In this document: positions 1 to 4,432 of the stretch, one piece after another
How positions within the stretch are numbered: the stretch's first letter is position 1
Layout: each line of letters opens with the position of its first letter
Translations under genes and position numbers: made by a program
Notes under the pieces: generated by a model
The model's input: only the letters and a program-made list of their open reading frames with translations
Database searches by the model: none
Told to the model about the DNA's origin: nothing
Assembly (NCBI GenBank): GCA_020428565.1
Contig: JAGQMT010000023.1
Coordinates: forward strand, 1 to 6,746
Reading direction: 5' to 3'
DNA: 6,746 bases
From: Candidatus Saccharimonadota bacterium
GTDB taxonomy: Bacteria > Patescibacteriota > Saccharimonadia > Saccharimonadales > JACDBH01

Positions 1-80
1 CTCTAAAAGCCAAAAAGGCTGAGCGTGCTGCAAGTCGTGATGACAAGGCCGATGATGAAGAGTCAGAAGCAGAAGAGTAG
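1..80 (+). CDS. rpsF: 30S ribosomal protein S6, C-terminal tail (partial)
   Basis: Only the last 25 codons are present, in the frame that starts at base 3 and stops with TAG at 78-80. The visible peptide is a highly charged tail: a Lys/Arg/Ala-rich stretch followed by an acidic end (DDEESEAEE). This tail carries no diagnostic S6 motif. The call rests on gene order, because rpsF-ssb-rpsR is a widely conserved bacterial operon and the next two genes are clearly ssb and rpsR. S6 forms a heterodimer with S18 on the platform of the small ribosomal subunit, and charged C-terminal extensions beyond the compact S6 core are common. The gene is cut by the window edge rather than broken. Another upstream operon member is possible but less likely. 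Confidence 0.65.
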   Translation, partial: LKAKKAERAASRDDKADDEESEAEE

Positions 81-124
81 GCTTGCAAAATCACGACAGA
101 CGGCGTAGTGTAAAGTTACAAATA

Positions 125-140
125 AACTAAGGACTTAGTT
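125..140. promoter_or_regulatory. Perfect inverted repeat between rpsF and ssb
   Basis: AACTAAG-GA-CTTAGTT is a perfect 7-bp inverted repeat with a 2-nt centre, ending 5 nt before the ssb Shine-Dalgarno sequence. As RNA it could form a short hairpin next to the ribosome-binding site. As DNA it has the symmetry of an operator. No T-tract follows, so it is not an intrinsic terminator. Its function is unknown. Confidence 0.4.
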
Positions 141-160
141 CCTATAAGGGGAGGTATATT

Positions 161-610
161 ATGGCAAGGTCATTTAACCAAGTTATCTTAATGGGTAATT
201 TAACAAGAGATCCAGAAATTCGGACGATTCCAAGTGGGCAGAGTGTTTGCTCTTTTAGCTTGGCGTTAAATCGTAGCTTCAAAGGCGCTGATGGTAATTG
301 GCAAGAAGCGACTGACTATGTCGATGTGGTTGCATGGGGTCCATTGGGCGAGCGTGTGGCCCAGTATTTACAGAAAGGTAGCCAATGTCTAGTGAACGGT
401 CGCTTGCAATCTCGTAGCTGGGAGCAAGATGGCCATAAGCGTAGCAAAGTAGAAGTTAATGCTCAGGACGTAACATTCCTAGGCGGACGTGGTGAAGGTG
501 GACCTAGCCAGCCTCAACAAGATCAGCCAGCATCTGGCGGTAGTCAGCAGGATGACGTAGTCAACGACATAGGTGATGAGCCTATTAATCTCGACGATAT
601 TCCATTTTAG
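161..610 (+). CDS. ssb: Single-stranded DNA-binding protein SSB
   Basis: SSB coats single-stranded DNA during replication, repair and recombination and recruits partner proteins through its C-terminal tip. The 149-residue protein has an N-terminal OB-fold (about residues 4-108), opening with the typical N-Q-V-I-L-M-G-N-L-T-R-D-P-E pattern and containing the family DYVDVVAWG segment (52-60), an aromatic strand around W87, and a conserved V-x-A-Q-D-V-x-F-L end of the fold near 99-107. A Gly/Gln/Ser/Asp-rich disordered linker (108-140) follows, then the acidic tip ending DDIPF (145-149), the docking peptide for SSB-interacting enzymes. The start is supported by AAGGGGAGGT at 146-155, with the ATG 5 nt later. 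It lies between rpsF and rpsR, as in many bacteria. The length is normal to slightly short for the family. Confidence 0.97.
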   Translation: MARSFNQVILMGNLTRDPEIRTIPSGQSVCSFSLALNRSFKGADGNWQEATDYVDVVAWGPLGERVAQYLQKGSQCLVNGRLQSRSWEQDGHKRSKVEVNAQDVTFLGGRGEGGPSQPQQDQPASGGSQQDDVVNDIGDEPINLDDIPF

Positions 611-678
611 GTTAAGGGGCAAATAGTGTAAAAAGTGCGAAAATAAGTCTCTTGTTAACAATAGTAATCATAGCAAGG

Positions 679-693
679 CGGATGTAAAGTCCG
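679..693 (+). other. Weak stem-loop just upstream of rpsR
   Basis: CGGA (679-682) can pair with TCCG (690-693) around a 7-nt loop, ending 7 nt before the rpsR Shine-Dalgarno sequence. The stem is only 4 bp, with a possible extra G-U pair. The 103-nt ssb-rpsR gap also contains the perfect palindrome TTGTTAACAA at 652-661. Ribosomal protein S6:S18 complexes autoregulate rpsF-rpsR operons in many bacteria through a CCG-containing hairpin, but that motif normally lies upstream of rpsF. This element may be chance. Confidence 0.2.
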
Positions 694-700
694 TGTGTAC

Positions 701-707
701 AAAGGAG
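701..707 (+). promoter_or_regulatory. Shine-Dalgarno sequence fixing the rpsR start
   Basis: AAAGGAG ends 6 nt before the ATG at 714. This selects 714 over the in-frame ATG at 693, which would place the ribosome-binding site inside the coding region and add a 7-residue N-terminus (MCTKENL) that S18 proteins lack. Confidence 0.9.
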
Positions 708-713
708 AATTTA

Positions 714-917
714 ATGGCAAAAATTTTTAAACATAGAACTGATGTGGCATTTTTTGACCACAAAGATTTCAAGACGTTGCAACGATACGTTAATCAGTTT
801 GGTCAGATAGAGACCCGTAAAAAAACTGGTCTAACAGAGAGTCAGCAACGACAGTTGGCGTCTGCGATTAAGCGGGCAAGACATTTAGCACTTATGCCTT
901 TCGTTGCAAATAGTTAG
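714..917 (+). CDS. rpsR: 30S ribosomal protein S18
   Basis: S18 is a small basic protein of the 30S platform that pairs with S6 and contacts 16S rRNA. The 67-residue product shows the family layout: a short basic N-terminus, the F-D-x-K-D-x-x-x-L-x-x-(F/Y)-V core (15-26), the G-Q-I-E-T-R-x-x-T-G-L segment (30-40; the usual form is G-K-I-x-P-R-R-x-T-G) and the signature Q-R-x-L-x-x-A-I-K-R-A-R-x-x-A-L-M-P-F helix (45-63). It is near the short end of the family, missing only variable N-terminal residues. The start at 714 is fixed by AAAGGAG at 701-707. It lies 103 nt after ssb and 7 nt before the first of three small unknown genes that are probably co-transcribed with it. Confidence 0.96.
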   Translation: MAKIFKHRTDVAFFDHKDFKTLQRYVNQFGQIETRKKTGLTESQQRQLASAIKRARHLALMPFVANS

Positions 918-924
918 ATTTTAG

Positions 925-1278
925 ATGCTAGAAGCCATCAACAGATCCATGGTTGAACTTGTGGCCGATATAGGCTCTACTGACGGTATTGGGTCTGGTG
1001 TAATGGCTGGTGCATCGCCAGATAATTTGGTATTTGCGATTCATAACCACTTGGGTAATGCGTTTCAGTTGCTAGATTCATCAGTAGGTGCTATCAATGC
1101 TTCGGAGCAATACTTGGCATGCAAATCCGCTCAGAAAGAGTTGGATGAATTGGCTGGTAGTTTGTTTCGGGCTCAGCAAAACGACATACTTAGCGAAAGA
1201 TTGTTTCTGAGATTTAATGCTAGGATTCGATCGTTGATAGATCAGATTAGTGACATAATTGATACAGAATATTCCTGA
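925..1278 (+). CDS. Small helical protein of unknown function (first of three)
   Basis: I do not recognise this 117-residue protein. It has no signal peptide, membrane segment or catalytic motif. After a Gly/Ser-rich stretch (17-31) the sequence reads as amphipathic helices, roughly 33-57, 60-85 and 89-113, with regular Leu/Ile/Ala spacing. The pattern resembles four-helix-bundle proteins of the S23 intervening-sequence / bAvd type, by pattern only. It starts 7 nt after the rpsR stop. There is no good Shine-Dalgarno sequence before 925, so translation probably depends on ribosomes finishing rpsR. The next in-frame ATG (949) also lacks one. It stops with TGA 8 nt before the second small gene. 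Position suggests co-expression with ribosomal proteins, but does not prove a ribosomal role. Confidence 0.7.
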   Translation: MLEAINRSMVELVADIGSTDGIGSGVMAGASPDNLVFAIHNHLGNAFQLLDSSVGAINASEQYLACKSAQKELDELAGSLFRAQQNDILSERLFLRFNARIRSLIDQISDIIDTEYS

Positions 1279-1286
1279 GGGCGAAG

Positions 1287-1616
1287 ATGAGCGAGTCGTT
1301 ATCCAACAAGGCGAAAACTTTAGATAGATACATCATGAATTTGCCGATGTCAAAAAGTATGAATACTATGTCACGGCAGGAGCAAGTGGCTATGTTGGAC
1401 TTGCGAGATGGCGCATCAATGCTAAGGGTGGCGGTGACTAAGTACTTTGCCAGTGATGACCTGGATGAAAAACGCATTGCACTAGAAGACAGTGTGGGTT
1501 TGGTAAAAGATCTGGATGTTTTTATCATAGAGGCTAGCAAATTGGATTTATTGGGTCCTGTCGATGTGGCTCATTTGAGTGCACTTGCAGATTCTATCCG
1601 TGAAAGGCTAGAATAA
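1287..1616 (+). CDS. Small helical protein, four-helix-bundle (bAvd-like) pattern (second of three)
   Basis: This 109-residue protein is of unknown function. It reads as helices at about 5-19, 30-54, 59-86 and 91-108. A polar turn with R30 precedes helix two, an Ala/Val-rich second helix is followed by a charged DDLDEKR turn (57-63), and the third helix ends in E-A-S-K-L-D-L-L-G (82-90) before a final helix with L-x-x-L-A-D-x-I. This order and spacing resemble four-helix-bundle proteins of the S23 / bAvd group (bAvd is the accessory protein of diversity-generating retroelements). No reverse transcriptase or template repeat is present here, so that role is not implied. The start has GAGG at 1277-1280 overlapping the preceding stop, 6 nt before the ATG. 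It is the clearest of the three small genes. Confidence 0.75.
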   Translation: MSESLSNKAKTLDRYIMNLPMSKSMNTMSRQEQVAMLDLRDGASMLRVAVTKYFASDDLDEKRIALEDSVGLVKDLDVFIIEASKLDLLGPVDVAHLSALADSIRERLE

Positions 1617-1620
1617 GAGT

Positions 1621-1998
1621 ATGCCCAAGCAATCATCCCTAGAACTAGCTAAGGAAATTGGTGACAAGATTCACGGTATAAATCTAGTGGCGCCAGGGTG
1701 GTTAGCGCGTGGTACTTCTGCGAATGAGGCGCAGTTGCTGGTTTTGCGTAAATCGGTAGCCTTGCTAGTAGAGGCGCTAGCTAAGCAGAAAACATACTCA
1801 GAGGTAATGGAGCGCTACGAAGCATTAGTGGGCGCTGTTGATGTGGCAGGAATCACGGGATTGATAGGCGAGAATGAACTATCTGATTACTACAAACTTG
1901 TTGATGAACTGTGGGTAATTATAGAAAAGGAAAGGAGAATTAATGGCATTTGGAATTACGGATCTCAAAAAAGGGCAAATTTTTCAGCTAGATGGTGA
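1621..1998 (+). CDS. Small helical protein (third of three), overlapping efp
   Basis: This 125-residue protein is of unknown function. It is predicted helical, with segments at about 6-19, 34-56, 58-80 and 84-106 and no membrane segment. The third and fourth helices (V-A-G-I-T-G-L-I-G-E-N-E-L-S then Y-x-x-L-V-D-E-L) match the register of the two preceding proteins, so the three may be diverged paralogues. It starts 4 nt after the preceding stop with only a weak Shine-Dalgarno sequence (TAAGAG). The last 18 residues (108-125) are read from the first 56 nt of efp in another frame and look like out-of-frame filler rather than part of the fold. A one-base insertion in the A-rich run just upstream would move the stop to TAA at 1941-1943, overlapping the efp ATG. 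A sequence error or a recent frameshift is therefore possible. Confidence 0.7.
   Translation: MPKQSSLELAKEIGDKIHGINLVAPGWLARGTSANEAQLLVLRKSVALLVEALAKQKTYSEVMERYEALVGAVDVAGITGLIGENELSDYYKLVDELWVIIEKERRINGIWNYGSQKRANFSARW
1931..1937 (+). promoter_or_regulatory. efp Shine-Dalgarno sequence inside the upstream gene
   Basis: AAAGGAG ends 5 nt before the efp ATG at 1943 and fixes that start. It lies within the coding region of the third small helical protein, whose frame continues to 1998. Ribosomes on the upstream gene would therefore pass over this site and through the efp start. Confidence 0.85.
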
Positions 1999-2509
1999 AC
2001 CATATCGGGTGATTGAATATTCACAAAAGGTTATGGGTCGTGGTGGATCGATTGTGAACGTTAAGATAAAAAGTCTCGTAGACGGCAAGGTGCTTGCCAA
2101 GACATTCAAAGGTAATGAGTCTATTGAGCCAGCCGATGTCGCCAATCAAACCGTACAGTATTTGTATAGTGATGGTGACGTTTATTATTTTATGAATAAT
2201 GATACGTTTGAGCAGTTTGAAATACCTAGTGAAATTATTGGCGATCAATCTGGCTATATTAAGGAAGGTGACAACGTTCAGGCGCAGTTATTTGACGGTC
2301 GAGTGATTAATGTAGAATTACCGAAGAATGTTTATTTGGAGGTGACTTACACCGAAGGTGTTGTGAAGGGTGATACGACGAGTTCGGTGCTTAAAGATGC
2401 AACCTTAGAGACGGGTATTGTTGTTAAGGTGCCGGCGTTTATTAATCAAGGTGATGTTATTAGTGTAGACACGACATCTGGTGCTTATCGCGAACGTAAG
2501 AAGGATTAA
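1943..2509 (+). CDS. efp: Translation elongation factor P
   Basis: EF-P binds between the P and E sites and rescues ribosomes stalled on consecutive prolines. The 188-residue protein has the full three-domain length: an N-terminal KOW-like domain (about 1-63), a central OB domain (about 65-127) and a C-terminal OB domain (about 130-186). The C-terminal domain carries the family segment T-L-E-T-G-x-V-V-K-V-P-x-F-I-x-x-G-D-V-I-x-V-D-T-x-S-G-x-Y (155-183). The domain I loop that reaches the peptidyl-transferase centre reads K-V-M-G-R-G-G-S (29-36), so the tip residue is Arg33 where E. coli has the modified Lys34. The start is fixed by AAAGGAG at 1931-1937. It ends the translation operon and overlaps the preceding small gene by 56 nt. 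No EF-P modification enzyme is visible in the window. Confidence 0.97.
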   Translation: MAFGITDLKKGQIFQLDGEPYRVIEYSQKVMGRGGSIVNVKIKSLVDGKVLAKTFKGNESIEPADVANQTVQYLYSDGDVYYFMNNDTFEQFEIPSEIIGDQSGYIKEGDNVQAQLFDGRVINVELPKNVYLEVTYTEGVVKGDTTSSVLKDATLETGIVVKVPAFINQGDVISVDTTSGAYRERKKD

Positions 2510-2526
2510 GCCTAACGTTAGTTTGG

Positions 2527-2535
2527 TGATAAAAT
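2527..2535 (+). promoter_or_regulatory. Extended -10 promoter, leaderless arrangement
   Basis: TGATAAAAT is a TGn-extended -10 element with one mismatch to TATAAT in the hexamer at 2530-2535. Only 6 nt separate it from the ATG at 2542, so transcription would start at or next to the start codon. No convincing -35 is visible. The perfect palindrome CTAACGTTAG (2512-2521) lies immediately upstream, where a regulator could bind. This supports a separate transcript for the membrane protein and tlyA. Confidence 0.55.
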
Positions 2536-2541
2536 AACTTT

Positions 2542-2985
2542 ATGGATAAAAGACAGTTGGATGCAGAGCAACAAGATAAGCAAACGTTGGCAAGTAGGTT
2601 GCTTGGCAGTCGTATCGTCAAGTCTATGATATCTGGTTTGGTAATTACGTTGATATCTTGGCTGATGATTGGATTTAACCTAAGTACATCTAGCGCTATA
2701 CGTATGAATGACAACATCAATCGTTATTTTGATACTTGTATTGGCAATGTGATAACAGAGAGTTCTCCGAAAATTACTACTGAGCGACGAGGGTTTCCTT
2801 TGGCGTATTCACTGAAGGATAGCGTACCAATTTGCGAAAATTTGGTTGAGCAAAAACGAGTCGCATCGACTTATTTTGAGGCTGGTGCATTTTTTGCCAA
2901 CGGTTTGTTTTGGACGTGTATTAGCTTTATGATATTGAGAACTTATATTAGACGAAAGCACATTAAGATAAAAAGGCTCGCGTAG
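2542..2985 (+). CDS. Two-helix membrane protein of unknown function
   Basis: I do not recognise a family for this 147-residue protein. A charged N-terminus (1-27) precedes a hydrophobic segment at about 28-45, then a polar loop of about 70 residues, a second hydrophobic segment at about 115-132, and a strongly basic end (RRKHIKIKR, 137-145). By the positive-inside rule both ends are cytoplasmic and the loop is external. That loop has two cysteines, C66 and C98, which could form a disulfide, and an R-R-G-F-P-L-A-Y motif (82-89). No Shine-Dalgarno sequence precedes the ATG, but an extended -10 lies 6 nt upstream, fitting a leaderless mRNA. tlyA follows after 2 nt and is probably co-transcribed and translationally coupled. 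Confidence 0.8.
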   Translation: MDKRQLDAEQQDKQTLASRLLGSRIVKSMISGLVITLISWLMIGFNLSTSSAIRMNDNINRYFDTCIGNVITESSPKITTERRGFPLAYSLKDSVPICENLVEQKRVASTYFEAGAFFANGLFWTCISFMILRTYIRRKHIKIKRLA

Positions 2986-2987
2986 GC

Positions 2988-3710
2988 ATGCTTGCTCGGC
3001 AGAGGTTAGACAAGGAAGTTGCTGATAGGGGCCTAGTGGCAACGAGAAGTCAGGCAGAGAGTTTTATCCGTCTTGGGAAGGTGAGGGTTAATGGTACTAT
3101 CTTGACCAAGCCGGGGACTATGGTGAGCTCTGAGGCGGATATCCGGCTTCTGAAAGTTGATCAATATGTCAGTAGGGCAGGGTTAAAACTAGCGAGTGTT
3201 GCCAAGGTATTACGACTAGATTTTGATAAAAAGATTGTCCTAGATGTAGGGAGTAGTACAGGTGGCTTTACTGATTATGCGCTTAGGCATGGTGCTAGTA
3301 AAGTGTTGGCAGTGGACGTCGGTACGGAGCAGTTACATCCGAGTCTGCGGGGTGATGATAGAATCGAGCTACATGAGCAGACGGATATCAGGCATTTTAC
3401 TCCCCGTGTCACACCTGATATCGTGGTGGTAGATGTTAGTTTTATTAGTTTACGGGATATTTTACCGTCTGTAGTCAAGATGTGTTCAAATCGGTCTGTG
3501 ATTGTGGCGATGTGCAAACCGCAGTTTGAGGTTGGTAGTGGCTCTAAGCACAAGGGTGTTATCAAGAATGATAAAATGCGTAGAGACATATTGAAGGACT
3601 TTGAAATGTGGTTAAAAAGTATGTTTGTGGTGTTGGACAAAGTCGATAGCGACGTTAGTGGCGCCAAGGGCAACACAGAACGGTTTTATTTGCTAAAGAA
3701 GTCTGTATGA
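2988..3710 (+). CDS. tlyA: TlyA family rRNA 2'-O-methyltransferase (hemolysin A-like)
   Basis: TlyA-family enzymes transfer a methyl group from S-adenosylmethionine to ribose 2'-OH groups of 16S and/or 23S rRNA, and in mycobacteria this determines capreomycin sensitivity. The 240-residue protein has an N-terminal S4 RNA-binding domain (about 1-58: R-L-D-K-E-V near 6-11 and a G-K-V-R-V-N-G turn at 30-36), the linker Y-V-S-R-A-G-L-K-L (60-68) and an FtsJ-like Rossmann domain. That domain shows motif I D-V-G-S-S-T-G-G-F-T-D (86-96), A-V-D-V-G (108-112), V-V-D-V-S-F-I-S-L (147-155), C-K-P-Q-F-E-V-G (176-183) and the C-terminal S-G-A-K-G-N-T-E-R-F (224-233). K67, D149, K177 and E231 fit the catalytic K-D-K-E tetrad of this fold. 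It is full length for the family. AAAAGG at 2971-2976 is a distant Shine-Dalgarno sequence, so coupling to the gene 2 nt upstream is likely. Confidence 0.95.
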   Translation: MLARQRLDKEVADRGLVATRSQAESFIRLGKVRVNGTILTKPGTMVSSEADIRLLKVDQYVSRAGLKLASVAKVLRLDFDKKIVLDVGSSTGGFTDYALRHGASKVLAVDVGTEQLHPSLRGDDRIELHEQTDIRHFTPRVTPDIVVVDVSFISLRDILPSVVKMCSNRSVIVAMCKPQFEVGSGSKHKGVIKNDKMRRDILKDFEMWLKSMFVVLDKVDSDVSGAKGNTERFYLLKKSV

Positions 3711-3748
3711 TGAATAACGCCTAGGTTTTGGACTAGATGATTAGTTTG

Positions 3749-4366
3749 TTATCTGAATATTCGAGTGCGCAACAACATAAATCTAACTAGTACAAAAGAT
3801 ACAAATATTGATATGCTTAGGGTGGCGATAGATACCAACATGCTGGTAGCAGTGCTTGGTAGATTGGTATGCTCTGACGTTACTGATCCATTCATGGCCA
3901 TTGGTAGGATTTGCGTTAGAAAAGTAAAAATCCAAAACAGTAATAAGATGGTTGCTGTGGTGCGCAGTGCTATTTTGGCAATACCTTCGCTGATGACCTT
4001 GGACTTCTGATATCCTCTTGGAAAGACCAAGCTTTCGGTATCCAGTAGGTCGTCTTTGTAGGTAGAGTAGGCGGATATAGCAGTCCAGATTATAGAATAA
4101 ACTAATGTACCGATAAACATCCAAAATATTAAGGTGAGCAGAGTAACGCCAAGTAACTGATCTAGTGTGGCGAGCGTGCTACGGATGTAGTCTTCGATAT
4201 TATTAGCGACGATTTCGTAATTTTTGCCGTCGATTGCTTGAAAATACTCCATCAATGCAAAGAATCCCACTACTAAAAAACTAAGAAGAGGTATAATAAT
4301 CAGCTCTGATTTAGTTGGTGTTAGAGCCTTGATGATTTGCTGTTTATTTTGTGCATCTGGATTCAT
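3749..4366 (-). CDS. Four-helix membrane protein of unknown function
   Basis: I do not recognise a family for this 205-residue protein. It has four clear hydrophobic segments at about 22-41, 71-99, 131-157 and 172-197, a short polar N-terminus and a basic C-terminus (LLRTRIFR), which suggests both ends are cytoplasmic. The loop between helices two and three (100-130) holds a charged stretch and F-P-R-G-Y-Q (115-120), and is the most likely place for a conserved motif. No enzyme or transporter signature is visible. It faces tlyA tail to tail with a 38-nt gap and lies 66 nt downstream of ychF on the same strand, with its own promoter-like sequence in that gap. There is no Shine-Dalgarno sequence before the ATG. 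Confidence 0.8.
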   Translation of the reverse strand: MNPDAQNKQQIIKALTPTKSELIIIPLLSFLVVGFFALMEYFQAIDGKNYEIVANNIEDYIRSTLATLDQLLGVTLLTLIFWMFIGTLVYSIIWTAISAYSTYKDDLLDTESLVFPRGYQKSKVISEGIAKIALRTTATILLLFWIFTFLTQILPMAMNGSVTSEHTNLPSTATSMLVSIATLSISIFVSFVLVRFMLLRTRIFR

Positions 4367-4376
4367 CTATAGTTAG

Positions 4377-4404
4377 CTTATACGATAAGTAGTATGTTTT
4401 GCAA
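4377..4404 (-). promoter_or_regulatory. Promoter for the four-helix membrane protein, near-leaderless
   Basis: Read on the - strand, TTGCAA (4404-4399) and TATAAG (4382-4377) are spaced 16 nt apart, a reasonable -35/-10 pair. The -10 ends 10 nt before the ATG at 4366, so the mRNA leader would be only a few nucleotides. The -35 is part of a tandem repeat: the 7-mer TTGCAAC occurs twice on the + strand (4399-4405 and 4406-4412). Confidence 0.5.
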
Positions 4405-4432
4405 CTTGCAACGAGTAAGTGGCGGATTGAGG

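Noticed and set aside
83..114. Promoter upstream of ssb (TTGCAA then TGTAAA)
   Set aside because: The spacing is 20 nt and the -10 match is poor. Read-through from rpsF is simpler.
693..713. Upstream in-frame ATG giving rpsR seven extra residues
   Set aside because: The strong Shine-Dalgarno sequence at 701-707 lies inside this stretch and points to the ATG at 714, and the extra residues are not seen in S18.
1247..1540. 97-codon - strand ORF opposite the second small helical gene
   Set aside because: It is antisense to a better-supported + strand gene in a packed + strand operon. It has no ribosome-binding site and its product resembles no family.
925..1998. Diversity-generating retroelement (bAvd-like proteins as accessory genes)
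   Set aside because: No reverse transcriptase, template repeat or variable repeat is visible in the window. The resemblance is only to the helical pattern.
3275..3676. 133-codon - strand ORF opposite tlyA
   Set aside because: It is a shadow of the certain tlyA gene, and the product is low in structure and rich in Ser, Thr and Leu.
3721..3736. CTAG...CTAG stem as a terminator between convergent genes
   Set aside because: The stem is only 4 bp around an 8-nt loop, is AT-rich, and has no T-tract on either strand.
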